A stretch of DNA of 64,000 nucleotides. Origin: an uncultured Novosphingobium sp. GTDB taxonomy: Bacteria > Pseudomonadota > Alphaproteobacteria > Sphingomonadales > Sphingomonadaceae. How positions within the stretch are numbered: position 1 is the stretch's first letter; the number at the start of each line of letters is the position of its first letter. The notes under the pieces were generated by a model. That model made no database searches. It saw only the letters and a list, made by a program, of their open reading frames with translations, and was not told the DNA's origin. The stretch spans positions 62,001 through 126,000 of the forward strand of contig CAMPHR010000002.1 in the NCBI GenBank assembly GCA_946886075.1, in the 5' to 3' direction. Below, piece by piece: positions 44,217-53,800 of this stretch. A program made the translations under genes and the position numbers.

Positions 44217-46133
44217 TCATCCATGAAAATAATCATAAACCTGCTGCGCCACCGCCTTCGAAACACCCGGCGCCTTGAGCAAATCCTCCAGCGCCGCACT
44301 CTTCACCGCCTTCGCTGTTCCAAAGTGCATCAGCAGCGCCTTCTTTCGCGACGGCCCGATCCCCGGCACCTCGTCCAGCGAACTGGTCGAAATCGCCTTG
44401 CTCCGCTTCTGCCGATGCGCCCCAATCGCGAAGCGGTGCGCCTCGTCCCGCAATCGCTGCAGATAGAACAGCACCGGATGATTGATCGGAAAGCTGATCT
44501 CCCGCCCATCGGGCATATGGAATATTTCCCGCCCCTCGCGCCCATGATGCGGTCCCTTCGCGATGCCGATCATGCACACATCCTCGATCCCCAGATCCTC
44601 CAGTATCGCACGCGCCGACGACAATTGTCCCTTGCCGCCGTCAATCAGCACCAGGTCAGGCCACTCGCCGCTGTCGCGATCCGGATCTTCCCGCGCCGCC
44701 CGGCCAAAGCGCCGCTCGAACATCTCCCGCATCATCGCGAAATCGTCGTTCGACGTCTCGGGATTCTTCATGTTGAACTTGCGATAGGCATTCTTCCGGA
44801 ATCCTTCAGGCCCAGCCACCACCATCGCGCCCAGCGCATGGCTGCCTTGGATATGACTGTTATCATAGATCTCGATCCGGTCAGGCACGCCGTCCAGCCC
44901 AAAAGTCTCGACCATCTCCTCCAGCACCTTAGCCTGGGTCGTCGTCTCGGCGAGACGCCTGTCCAGCGCCTCGACGGCATTGCGCTGCGCCTGCCGGATC
45001 AGTCGTGTCCGCGTGCCCCGCTGCGGCACTTCGATGCGAACCTTCGCTCCCGCCCGCTCGCTTAGCGCCTGTGCGATCAGTTCACATTCCATGGGCGTGC
45101 GGTCGGACAGGATCAGACGGGGCGGCGGCACCTCCTCATAAAATTGCGCCATGAAGCTCGCCAGCACTTCGTCCTCCGCCACCTCAGCCGTGTGGACCGG
45201 AAAGAAGCTGCGATGCCCCCAGTTCTGCCCGCCGCGGATGAAGAAGGCCTGGATGCACATCGCTCCGCCCTTTGTCGCCAGCGCAAAGATGTCGGCGTCG
45301 CCCAACCCTTCCGCGTTGATCGCCTGACTGCCCTGGATGAAGGTCAGCGCCTTCAACCGATCGCGCAGCACCGCAGCCTGCTCGAAATCCATCGCCTCGG
45401 ACGCGGCTTGCATCGCCTCGCCCAGCTTCTTCTGAACGGCCGTGGATTTCCCTCCCAGGAAATCCTGCGCGTCCTTGACCAGCTCGGCATAGCCGCCCTC
45501 GTCGATCCGCTGGACGCAAGGCGCGGAACAGCGCTTGATCTGGAAAAGCAGGCACGGCCGCGACCGGTTCGCGAAGAAACTGTCGGTACAGCTTCGCAGT
45601 AGGAACAGCTTCTGCAGTGCATTGATCGTCCGCGTCACCGATCCAGCGCTGGCGAAGGGCCCATAGTAGCGGCCCTTATATTTCCGGGCGCCCCTATGCT
45701 TCTGAACCCGGGGGAAAGAATGATCTTCCCGCAACAGGATGAAGGGGAAGCTCTTATCGTCGCGCAACAGCACATTATAGGGCGGGCGAAACCGCTTGAT
45801 CAGTTGCGCCTCCAGCAGCAGCGCCTCAGCCTCGCTGTTGGTGGTCACGATCGTCATAGACCGGGTCTGCGCCACCATCCGCTGCAACCTTTTGGGCAGC
45901 CGGTCGACCTGCGTGTAATTCGCCACCCGGTTACGCAGCGCCCGTGCCTTGCCCACGTAGAGCACGTCGCCGCGCGCATCCTGCATCCGGTAAACGCCGG
46001 GCCTCGTCGGCAAAGTCTTCAGCGTCGTGCGGATCGCGTCCACGCCCGCCTCGATATCCGGCGTCCCTGCGCCCCGGACGGTGAAGCTGGCCTTGTCCTC
46101 ATGAAAACGGTCGGGAGATTGGGGATGCGACAT
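44217..46133 (-). CDS. uvrC: UvrABC excinuclease subunit C
   Basis: A 638-residue UvrC that makes both incisions in nucleotide excision repair. It shows the GIY-YIG domain (RPGVYRMQDARGDVLYVGKARALRNRVANYTQ), the UVR motif (FEQAAVLRDRLKAL), the RNase H-like nuclease half (IEIYDNSHIQGSHALGAMVV and LVLIDGGKGQLSSA) and a C-terminal helix-hairpin-helix pair (EVPGIGPSRKKALLMHFG, LKAPGVSKAVAQQVYDYF). An N-terminal extension of about 40 residues precedes GIY-YIG. It is divergent from the alcohol dehydrogenase. Confidence 0.95.
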   Translation of the reverse strand: MSHPQSPDRFHEDKASFTVRGAGTPDIEAGVDAIRTTLKTLPTRPGVYRMQDARGDVLYVGKARALRNRVANYTQVDRLPKRLQRMVAQTRSMTIVTTNSEAEALLLEAQLIKRFRPPYNVLLRDDKSFPFILLREDHSFPRVQKHRGARKYKGRYYGPFASAGSVTRTINALQKLFLLRSCTDSFFANRSRPCLLFQIKRCSAPCVQRIDEGGYAELVKDAQDFLGGKSTAVQKKLGEAMQAASEAMDFEQAAVLRDRLKALTFIQGSQAINAEGLGDADIFALATKGGAMCIQAFFIRGGQNWGHRSFFPVHTAEVAEDEVLASFMAQFYEEVPPPRLILSDRTPMECELIAQALSERAGAKVRIEVPQRGTRTRLIRQAQRNAVEALDRRLAETTTQAKVLEEMVETFGLDGVPDRIEIYDNSHIQGSHALGAMVVAGPEGFRKNAYRKFNMKNPETSNDDFAMMREMFERRFGRAAREDPDRDSGEWPDLVLIDGGKGQLSSARAILEDLGIEDVCMIGIAKGPHHGREGREIFHMPDGREISFPINHPVLFYLQRLRDEAHRFAIGAHRQKRSKAISTSSLDEVPGIGPSRKKALLMHFGTAKAVKSAALEDLLKAPGVSKAVAQQVYDYFHG

Positions 46134-46295
46134 GGTTGCAGAGATAGCGGGGGCCGAGCCAAGCGCAATGGCTGAGGCCGCCCAATTAGCCGTGCGGGCA
46201 TTGAATCAGGCAGGGGATTTCCCACCTAGCCTTCGCCACTTCCATCCCCCTCGCGGTCATTGACGAAGATGAGCCGCGCGGATCAGCAGAAAGTC

Positions 46296-47354
46296 ATGAA
46301 CATGGTCACAAGAGCCTACGGCGCCTATGCCGCTGACAAGCCGGTAGAGCCGATCGACATCGAACGCAGGGCGGTCGGCCCCCATGATGTTCAGATCGCC
46401 ATCGCCTATTGCGGCATTTGTCATTCCGATCTGCATCAGGTTCGCTCGGAATGGGCCGGCACCCTCTACCCTTGTGTTCCGGGGCATGAGATTGTCGGCC
46501 ATGTGACGGCCGTCGGCGAACATGTCACCAGCTTCAAACCGGGTGACACCGTGGGTGTCGGCTGCATGGTGGACAGCTGCCAGCATTGCGCATCCTGCGA
46601 AGAAGGACTGGAGCAATATTGCGAGACTGGTTTCGTCGGCACCTATAATGGCGCCACGCAGGACCCGCCCGGCCACACGCTTGGCGGCTATTCGCAGGAC
46701 ATCGTGGTCAAGGACAAATTCGTCCTGAAGATCCGTCACCCCGTCGATCAGCTCGCCGCAGTCGCGCCGCTGCTATGCGCGGGCATCACCACCTATTCCC
46801 CCCTGCGGCATTGGCAAGTTGGCCCCGGCAAGAAGGTGGGCATCGTCGGGATCGGCGGCCTCGGCCATATGGGCGTCAAGCTGGCTCACGCGATGGGCGC
46901 GCATGTTGTTGCGTTCACCACATCTGAATCCAAGAGGCAGGATGCGCTGGACCTTGGCGCGCAGGAAGTGGTCGTGTCGCGCAACCCTGAAGAAATGGCA
47001 GCTCACGCGGGCAGCTTCGATTTCATCCTGAACACCGTTGCAGCTAGCCACAATCTTGACCAGTTCACGGCGCTCCTCAAGCGTGAGGGGACGATGACGC
47101 TGGTTGGCGTGCCCGAACATCCGCACCCCTCGCCCAACATCGGCATGCTGATCTTCGGCCGTAAGTCGATCGCCGGGTCATTGATCGGCGGCATCGCAGA
47201 GACACAGGAAATGCTCGATTTCTGCGCGGACAAAGGCATTGTCGCAGATATTGAAATGGTCTCGGCGCGTGACATCGAGTCCGCTTACGACCGCATGCAA
47301 CGAAGCGACGTCAAATATCGGTTCGTTATCGACAACGCGACGCTTGCGGAGTGA
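46296..47354 (+). CDS. Zinc-dependent NAD(P) alcohol dehydrogenase (YahK/cinnamyl type)
   Basis: A medium-chain dehydrogenase/reductase. The catalytic zinc site is in CGICHSDLHQVRSEW and GHEIVGHV; structural zinc cysteines are in DSCQHCASCEEGLEQYC; the cofactor fold has GIGGLGHMGVKLA. TNTYNGATQDPPGHTLGGYS-like residues resemble YahK-type aldehyde reductases. From ATG 46296 it has 352 residues; TTG 46260 or ATG 46302 are alternatives, but family N-termini favour a short start. Confidence 0.87.
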   Translation: MNMVTRAYGAYAADKPVEPIDIERRAVGPHDVQIAIAYCGICHSDLHQVRSEWAGTLYPCVPGHEIVGHVTAVGEHVTSFKPGDTVGVGCMVDSCQHCASCEEGLEQYCETGFVGTYNGATQDPPGHTLGGYSQDIVVKDKFVLKIRHPVDQLAAVAPLLCAGITTYSPLRHWQVGPGKKVGIVGIGGLGHMGVKLAHAMGAHVVAFTTSESKRQDALDLGAQEVVVSRNPEEMAAHAGSFDFILNTVAASHNLDQFTALLKREGTMTLVGVPEHPHPSPNIGMLIFGRKSIAGSLIGGIAETQEMLDFCADKGIVADIEMVSARDIESAYDRMQRSDVKYRFVIDNATLAE

Positions 47355-47420
47355 CGCTCATGCCGGTCGGTGTCTGCTAGATCAGGCGCAGACCGGCAGA
47401 CCAATCTTTGCCGGACAAGG

Positions 47421-47457
47421 AAAAAGGCCGGTGCAGCGATCTGTACCGGCCCTTTTC
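47421..47457. terminator. Bidirectional terminator between adh and atpF
   Basis: GGCCGGT and ACCGGCC arms form a hairpin flanked by AAAAA on the left and TTTTC on the right. It therefore reads as an intrinsic terminator on both strands, ending the dehydrogenase gene and the ATP synthase F0 operon. Confidence 0.87.
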
Positions 47458-47475
47458 AAACAAGATAAGCTGACT

Positions 47476-48090
47476 TCAGACGCTGGGGCCGAGACCCCTG
47501 ATGGCGCTGTCCACCAACTGGCGATCCGCGCCAGCGTCGTGATTTTGCGCGATCAGCGTCGCAGCCGCGCTCGTAGCGGCATTGACAGCCTTTGTGCGGA
47601 TGCCTGCAATGGCAGCGCGCTCCGCCGCACCGATCTTGTCCTCGGCCATCTTCTGGCGCCGGGCGACCAGGGCCACCGCATTGGTCTTGGCATCTTCGAG
47701 CAGCGTCGCCGCTTCGCTTTCAGCCGACTTGCGCATCGCATCAGCTTCACCGGCCGCATTGGCCAGCTTCGCTTCATATTCTGCCTTGAGAGCATCAGCT
47801 TCGGCGCGCAGCTTTGCCGCTTCCGCCAGCTGCTCTTTGATCTGGGCGATCCGGCCGTCGAGCACATTGCCGATCAGCGCCGGAACCTTCTTGATCAGCA
47901 GGATGAGGATAAAGACCGCCATCGCCAGGCTGACCCAGGCAGTGGCGTCCATGCCAACGGCCTTGGGATCGGTATGAGGCGCCACGCCTTCGTGCGCGAC
48001 GGTGCCCACCGGCTCCATCCCTTCGGCGTGAATTGCGTCGTCAAGATGCGGAGGCGTACCTTCGCTATGCTGTGCTGCTGCCTCAGCCAT
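47476..48090 (-). CDS. atpF: ATP synthase F0 subunit b
   Basis: A 204-residue stator subunit. About 45 hydrophilic N-terminal residues precede one membrane helix (AWVSLAMAVFILILLIKKVPAL), then a long alanine- and charge-rich coiled coil (IAQIKEQLAEAAKLRAEADALKAEYEAKLANAAGEADAM). It is the last F0 gene and overlaps the b' gene by eight bases. Alphaproteobacteria carry two b-type subunits. Confidence 0.9.
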   Translation of the reverse strand: MAEAAAQHSEGTPPHLDDAIHAEGMEPVGTVAHEGVAPHTDPKAVGMDATAWVSLAMAVFILILLIKKVPALIGNVLDGRIAQIKEQLAEAAKLRAEADALKAEYEAKLANAAGEADAMRKSAESEAATLLEDAKTNAVALVARRQKMAEDKIGAAERAAIAGIRTKAVNAATSAAATLIAQNHDAGADRQLVDSAIRGLGPSV

Positions 48091-48577
48091 GGGCCAGTGC
48101 CGCCTTTACTGCGTTGCGGGCCGCTTCGTCCGACGCATTCACGCCGGAGATACGGGCCACCATGTCGCGCGCTGCTTCAGCGGCGACGGTTTCAATTTCT
48201 GCCATAGCTGCCTGGCTGGCCGCCTGGATGCGGGCTTCGGCAGCGCCGATCCGCGTGGCGATTTCAGCGTCGGCGACAGCAAGCTGTCCTTCGGAAGCCT
48301 TGGCAGCTTCCGCTTTCGCACGCGCCAGCGTCGCCTGGGCCGCAGCCCTGCTTTCCGCGTCGCGGGTGCGGTAGTCGGCCTCGGCCTCATCGGCGCGGGC
48401 GAAGGCAGCCTTGGCGGCGTCCAGATCACCAGTGATCTTCGCGTCGCGCGCGTCGGCTGTCGCCTGAACCTTGGGCACCATGCCCTGGCCGATGACGAAG
48501 AAGACAAAGCCGAATGTCAGCAGCATCCAGAAGATCTGCGATGCATAAGTTTCGGCAATTTGCGCGATTTGAGGCAT
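48083..48577 (-). CDS. atpF': ATP synthase F0 subunit b'
   Basis: A 164-residue second stator subunit. The N-terminal helix (SQIFWMLLTFGFVFFVIGQGMVPKV) carries the b' sequence pattern IFWMLLTFGFVFF, followed by a coiled coil rich in Ala, Glu and Arg. It works as a heterodimer with subunit b, bridging F0 and F1. Confidence 0.9.
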   Translation of the reverse strand: MPQIAQIAETYASQIFWMLLTFGFVFFVIGQGMVPKVQATADARDAKITGDLDAAKAAFARADEAEADYRTRDAESRAAAQATLARAKAEAAKASEGQLAVADAEIATRIGAAEARIQAASQAAMAEIETVAAEAARDMVARISGVNASDEAARNAVKAALAHG

Positions 48578-48662
48578 TTTAGGTCCGTCCGATCAAGGCG
48601 CCGTCAATTCATGCGAGCGGACGGGACGGCAACAGCCGCCCTGCCCGCACGCCAAGCGGTTG

Positions 48663-48890
48663 TCAGGCCACGAACACCAGGATCATGGCGATAACGAACG
48701 CCAGCAGACCCAGAAGTTCGGCCGCGGCGAAACCGATGAACAGGCGGCCCTGCTGGCCGTCAGCGGCACCCGGATTGCGCAGAGCGCCTTCCAGGAACGA
48801 TGCGAACACGTTGCCCACACCGAGCGAAGCGAGGCCCGCACCAATGGCGGCCAGGCCAGCACCGAGCAGCTTTGCGGCTTCTGCGTCCAT
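48663..48890 (-). CDS. atpE: ATP synthase F0 subunit c
   Basis: A 75-residue proteolipid with two helices and a polar loop (ALRNPGAADGQQGRLF). The proton-binding carboxylate is Glu58 in FAAAELLGLLAFVIAM. AKLLGAGLAAIGAGLASLGVG is the glycine-rich first helix that forms the c-ring. The sequence lacks the sodium-binding pattern, so proton coupling is likely. Confidence 0.95.
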   Translation of the reverse strand: MDAEAAKLLGAGLAAIGAGLASLGVGNVFASFLEGALRNPGAADGQQGRLFIGFAAAELLGLLAFVIAMILVFVA

Positions 48891-48945
48891 GTCGTAAACT
48901 CCCTTTTCTAAACTCGAACAAATGGTTGGAAAAATCGTAGAAAAC

Positions 48946-49731
48946 TTAGTGCAGGTTCTCGGCGTCGTTCAGATAGACAGAAGTCAGCAGCGCGAACACA
49001 TAGGCCTGGATCACCGCGACCAGCACTTCCAGGGCGCTGATGCCGATCATCAGGATGAAGCTCGCCGAACCCACGGTCAGGCCATAGCCGACGCCGGCAT
49101 TCGAGCTGTTAATGACGAACCCGGCCAACACCTTGAGCAGCACGTGCCCGGCGGTCATCGCCACGAACAGTCGCAGACCCAGGCTGAACGGCCGCACCAT
49201 GAAGGACACCAGCTCGATCGGAAAGATCACCGGGATCATCGGCAGCGGCGTGCCATGGGGCACGAACAGCGAGAAGAAGTGCAGGCCATGCTTCCAGAAG
49301 CCGACCATGAGCACGATCGAGAAGCTCAGGATCGCGAGAACGCCGGTCGCCGTGAAGTGGCTGGTGAAGGTAAAGGGGTGCAGGCCGACCAGGCCGAGCG
49401 GCAGCAGGCCGAGCAGGTTCGCCAGCAGGATGAACATGAACAGCGAGAAGACATAAGGAATATACTTCTTGCCGCCTTCACCCACATTGGCGATCAGCAG
49501 GCTCTTGATGAAGCCGGTCATATATTCGACCGCCATCTGCCAACGGCCCGGAACCAACTCGCGCTTCATGCCACCGATCACGAAGATCCACAGCACCACA
49601 GCAGCAGCCACCATGTAGAGCGCGCTGTTGGTGAAGGCGATGTTATAGCCGCCGAGCGACAGGTGATCCGTACCGAACAGCGGTTCGATCGCAAACTGGT
49701 GCATCGGATCGATTTTGCCGGATTCTGCCAC
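48946..49731 (-). CDS. atpB: ATP synthase F0 subunit a
   Basis: A 261-residue membrane protein that forms the proton half-channels. The essential arginine is in the FSLGLRLFVAMTAGH helix; the C-terminal LEVLVAVIQAYVFALLTSVYLNDA is the conserved last helix. The N-terminus IDPMHQFAIEPLFG fits alphaproteobacterial family members. It lies between atpI and atpE. Confidence 0.94.
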   Translation of the reverse strand: MAESGKIDPMHQFAIEPLFGTDHLSLGGYNIAFTNSALYMVAAAVVLWIFVIGGMKRELVPGRWQMAVEYMTGFIKSLLIANVGEGGKKYIPYVFSLFMFILLANLLGLLPLGLVGLHPFTFTSHFTATGVLAILSFSIVLMVGFWKHGLHFFSLFVPHGTPLPMIPVIFPIELVSFMVRPFSLGLRLFVAMTAGHVLLKVLAGFVINSSNAGVGYGLTVGSASFILMIGISALEVLVAVIQAYVFALLTSVYLNDAENLH

Positions 49732-49777
49732 GTTGACCCCTGTAACGTCTGGTATTCGGACTAAGATAAAAGCGCCC

Positions 49778-50101
49778 CTATTTGTCGGGACGCTTCGTCG
49801 TCGTCAATCTGATGATATTCCTGAAAGCCACCACGATCCCAAGACCGAGGAAAGCCAGCAGGAGCCATGGAGATGTCCGCAGAAAGTAGTCCAAAGTCCC
49901 ACCAACCACGGCACCACCGGCAAGACCACCGATCAGTTCTGCAAGAACCCTGTTGCCCAGGCGCGATCCATCGTCCGCCTGTTGCTTCGTGGTCCCCTGC
50001 CTGACCTGTTCGGCTCGTTCGGCCTTTGCGATCCGCTCCTCAAGAGAAGTGATGCGCGCGTCCTCATCCGCCGGGTCTTGCCCAGGTACATCCTGCGTCA
50101 T
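49778..50101 (-). CDS. atpI: ATP synthase accessory protein AtpI
   Basis: A 107-residue protein with an N-terminal acidic coiled-coil region (EDARITSLEERIAKAERAEQVRQG) and two membrane helices in a Gly-rich context (LIGGLAGGAVVGGTLDYFL, WLLLAFLGLGIVVAFRNII). AtpI helps assemble the c-ring and may carry Mg2+. ATG 50101 is preferred; the open frame upstream has an unlikely N-terminus. It opens the F0 operon. Confidence 0.87.
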   Translation of the reverse strand: MTQDVPGQDPADEDARITSLEERIAKAERAEQVRQGTTKQQADDGSRLGNRVLAELIGGLAGGAVVGGTLDYFLRTSPWLLLAFLGLGIVVAFRNIIRLTTTKRPDK

Positions 50102-50276
50102 GGCCGTTCCTTTTCGTTCAGGCAGATAAGCCAACGTCAGGCGGCATGGCGCGTGCGGCTGCACCCGTCAAGGCGCGGCCCGTTTAGAAAGGGCTTTCCG
50201 GATAGTCAACCGTAGTTGGACAGGAGATTTGCGCTTCTCCTGAACGCTTCAAGGAAACTCCCGCGCGGCCGGTCGA

Positions 50277-50678
50277 TCAGCCGGCTGTTGCGCAATAAGT
50301 GGGGAGCGAGATTGCCCCTGCCCCCTTGGTTTGCCACGGGCCAGCACCCACGCGATAGACCTGGCCCTGCTTCACCCGGTTGCTGAGCGTCTGGCAGCCC
50401 GTCGCCGCCGCCATGTCCTGAACAGTGACGCCCCGCTTCCCCGCAAGGTCGGTATAGGCCGCGCGACGCTTGATATTGATCGATTCGACCTCGGACCGCA
50501 CGGCGGCGCTGACCGACCCGGCGATACCGAGATAGCCATCCGCCTGCTCACCCACGGCACCCTCGGCCATCGCGGCGGCCACTGCGCCCGACTGCGCCCG
50601 TGCAGGCCCGGTTGCGACAAGGCCGGTGGCCAGCACGACGGCGGCGCCTGCGGCAATCATCAAAAGCTTGCGTGTCAT
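50277..50678 (-). CDS. ydbL: YdbL (DUF1318) family periplasmic protein
   Basis: A 133-residue exported protein with signal peptide (VLATGLVATGPARA). DUF1318 features are EGAVGEQADGYLGI, VESINIKRRAAYTDLAGKRGVTVQDMAAATGC, and a C-terminal YRVGAGPWQTK. YdbL is the third gene of the ydbH-ynbE-ydbL set, implicated in envelope phospholipid transport, and overlaps ynbE by four bases. Confidence 0.9.
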   Translation of the reverse strand: MTRKLLMIAAGAAVVLATGLVATGPARAQSGAVAAAMAEGAVGEQADGYLGIAGSVSAAVRSEVESINIKRRAAYTDLAGKRGVTVQDMAAATGCQTLSNRVKQGQVYRVGAGPWQTKGAGAISLPTYCATAG

Positions 50679-50863
50679 TGCGGGAACAACTCCGGATTAT
50701 TCTGGATAAGATCCTGTGCATCGCGCTGAAGTCGAACGACGACCTCCTGCTGCACCTTGACGTTCAGGTTGATTTCGATCGGCTTGTCAGGCGCCTTCAC
50801 CTGGATGCAGCCCGCCAGGGCCAAACCGGCGAAACCCGCCGCAAAAATAGCTCGTCTGTTCAT
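50675..50863 (-). CDS. ynbE: YnbE-type small lipoprotein
   Basis: A 62-residue lipoprotein with lipobox LALAGC (Cys19) followed by KAPDKPIEINLNVKVQQEVVVRLQ, the YnbE signature. In E. coli YnbE is an outer-membrane lipoprotein that caps the YdbH bridge between the membranes. It overlaps both neighbours by four bases, so the three are translated as a unit. Confidence 0.92.
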   Translation of the reverse strand: MNRRAIFAAGFAGLALAGCIQVKAPDKPIEINLNVKVQQEVVVRLQRDAQDLIQNNPELFPQ

Positions 50864-53800
50864 CGCTGTTCCCTGTTTCTCACAGTGTCGCTTTCCGCAG
50901 GCTTAACTGCAATCCCTTCACGAATCTTCTCCTGCATCTGGTCGCCTATGCTGTTCTGGATGAGCGTAGTGGGATCGATGAAGGACTTGGCAGTGCCCAG
51001 CAGGCCGCGGAAGGGGGCCGCGATGCGCACATTGAAGATAAAGGGCAAGCCGGTCAGGCTGCGCGCCATACCGTCCGGAACGTCGCCCAACTTGCCGCGA
51101 TTGACGCCGTTGAACACGACATTGGTCACCATCTCTCCGTCCAGCGCCCCGTCCATCAGGATGGTGAGGCATTTATATTGCAGGTTCTTGAGCGCGTCGA
51201 AGGCCAGCTTGCCCATCACGCCCAGCTGCTCGTTGGAAACGGGCCCCACATAGGAAAGTGTCCCGGACTGCCGGTTGGGATCGCACGGAACCGTCGGCAG
51301 CACCCCTTCCGGCATGATGAGCGGAGGCATTCCCTGCTGCCGGGCGGCCAGCACGCCGCCTGCGACGCGCCCACCCTGCGCATTGAAGATCAGCGGCATG
51401 ATCCCGTCGAACGTTCCGGTCGCGGAGATATTCTCCAGCTCCATCGTCTGGATAAACGCGCCCGCATCAATGCCGATCACCCGAAACGTCAGATAGCGGT
51501 CCACATCCGCGCTGAAATCCATTGTCGTGGGCAACAGCACCAGCTGCCCGCCGGAGAAGGGCCAGCCTCCGCCTTCCACACGCACCTTCTGCCCCGGCTC
51601 CAACCTGTAACGCACGATCCCGTCGCGCACCTCCACGCCGGGATTGACCATCTTGATACGCAGCACCTGCCCAGGCGCGCTGACCAGCCCGAGCAGGTCG
51701 GTAAAGCGCAGTTCGCCGGACAATCCTTCGACCGGACCAAATGCCGCCGCGAGCTTGGCATTGTCCGTGCGGAACAGCCCGTCACTGGTGACAGAGGTGC
51801 CATTCCACCGGATATGCCCCTCCCCGGTCACCGTCGCATCGACATTGGCTACCACGCCAAGCGCCAGGCGCGTCACGTCTTCGGGCTGCAAATCACTGCC
51901 GAACACCAGCCCCGGCACGGTCAGATCCGCCTTGCCACGCCCGGAGCCCAGATCATGAGCGATATCGGTACGCGCGACCACAGCATCGTTGCGCGGCGCG
52001 CGTAGCGTTCCGGTCGCCGCGATCCTGCCATCCCTCAGCGTCAGGGCGAAGTCCGGCACCTTCAGCGGCTCAAATCGCCCTGGCGTTTGCGCGTCGCGCA
52101 CCATCATCGCGGCGGCGAGCTTCAGCGTCCCTTGCGCGAAGCTCCAGTCGCCCGCGCCATTTTCAACGATCAGCGGCACCGACCCGATTCGCGCGTTCGC
52201 TCCAGAAAGCTTGCCCTGAAGCCCCTTGGCGGTTGCCTGGCCAGTCAGCGTATCCGCCACCAGCCTTACTGGCGACGCCTCAGGTCCGATGGCCAACTGC
52301 GCTTTCGACAGGGCGAAGCCTTCCTGGCCGAGCGTCACCCGTGCCCGCTCAGCCGACAGCCGCATGGGACTTTGGCCGCTACGTCCACGCAGGTCGAGAT
52401 TGCGAATCTCCGCTCTGGCACGTACCCCGCCCGGCCCCGTCGCCAGCAAAGCGCCGCCACCGATCGGGCAAAGCGTCTGCCGCGTTCGCCCGATAGCGAA
52501 GCTGCCATAGCGCGCCTCCTCCAGAGCCAGTGGCACGCAGCGGCGGTTGATCGCAATTCCCCCGTCCGCCTTCATCTCTCCCGCAACCGGCATGGCGAGC
52601 CCGCGCAGCCGCCCCCCGGGAAGCGGCCCGTCAAGCCTCACCACAGTGGAGAAGAGCGTATCGCCTCCAGGCCCCGCGCTGAAGCGAACCGGCTCCAGCG
52701 CCAGCTTCGCGTCCCCAGCAGCATAAGGATCGATAAAGAGCTGCCCGCCAAGGCCACCACCCGGCCGCCGCGCGAGCCTCAGCGCAGCCTTGGGGAGGCC
52801 GCCCCCTTCCGATGTAACCGCGCCGTCCAACGCCCAGTCAATCGCTGCGCCAGATTTGCCTGGCCAGCGGACCATGACCTCGCCATCGCCCGGTATGGTT
52901 ACCCGGGCGCCACTGCGCGATTGGAAACCGGTGCCCGTCAACACGACGCTGCCCCCTTTGCCGCTCTGTGCGAAGGCAAGGTTGGTGCGCAGCACATTAT
53001 CTTCGCCCGCCCGGCGCACGGCTTCCGCCAGCCGCACGGCCAGGGGGCCAAGCGGCGTTCCGGCGGCCGATCGCTTCAACCCCGCCAGCGGATCGCGCCC
53101 TGCAAGGCTCAGCTGATGGGCTGAAAGGCGCCCGCTTGCCTGCGACTTGCCTTCCTCGATGCGCCACGCGCCGACAATCTCCGACGGCCCCGCCTTGACG
53201 CTTTCGACGCCCAGCGCCGCAATGCCGATCCGCGCACGACCCGACGTGCCTGATCCGGTGCCATTGAAGTCGATCCGCCCGGCCGGTTTCGCCAGTACAA
53301 TGCCGGAGGACTTGAGCGCCTCCGCCGCCAGGGTGACATGACCATCCCACCGGTCGAGCGCCTTGCCCAGCCAGACGTCCATGTCCGCCCGTGGCGTCGC
53401 CGCCGCCATTGCGCTGCCCCGGCACCCAAGCGCCGCGGCCTGCACTGGCCCGACCAAATGCGGCCGTTCATTCCTGATCGACACGTCCAGCAATGCCGTC
53501 ATGCCCGTCATGTTGCATCCTGCGCTCGCCGCGCGCGGCATGGCTGCGGCAAGGCGGCCATTGAAGCCCGACTTCAACTTGCCCCCGCCGTCGATCTGCA
53601 GGCCGACCGTCCCCGCGTCGGTATCCAGCCGAACCCTTGCGTCCCGCAGCATCAATGCGATGTCAGGCAGGCTGAACGGGGCCTTCGACGCAGGATCGCG
53701 AAATTTGTCGAGCTCGCCGAGCCGAAGGACGCCGCCGCGATAAGTACCGCGTAACCGGACGCCGCCCGCCCTGACCTCCGCCACATGCGGGGACAGGCCT

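Noticed and set aside
44093..44278. Short plus-strand frame near the uvrC end
   Set aside because: It runs into the antisense of uvrC with no ribosome site or recognisable domain.
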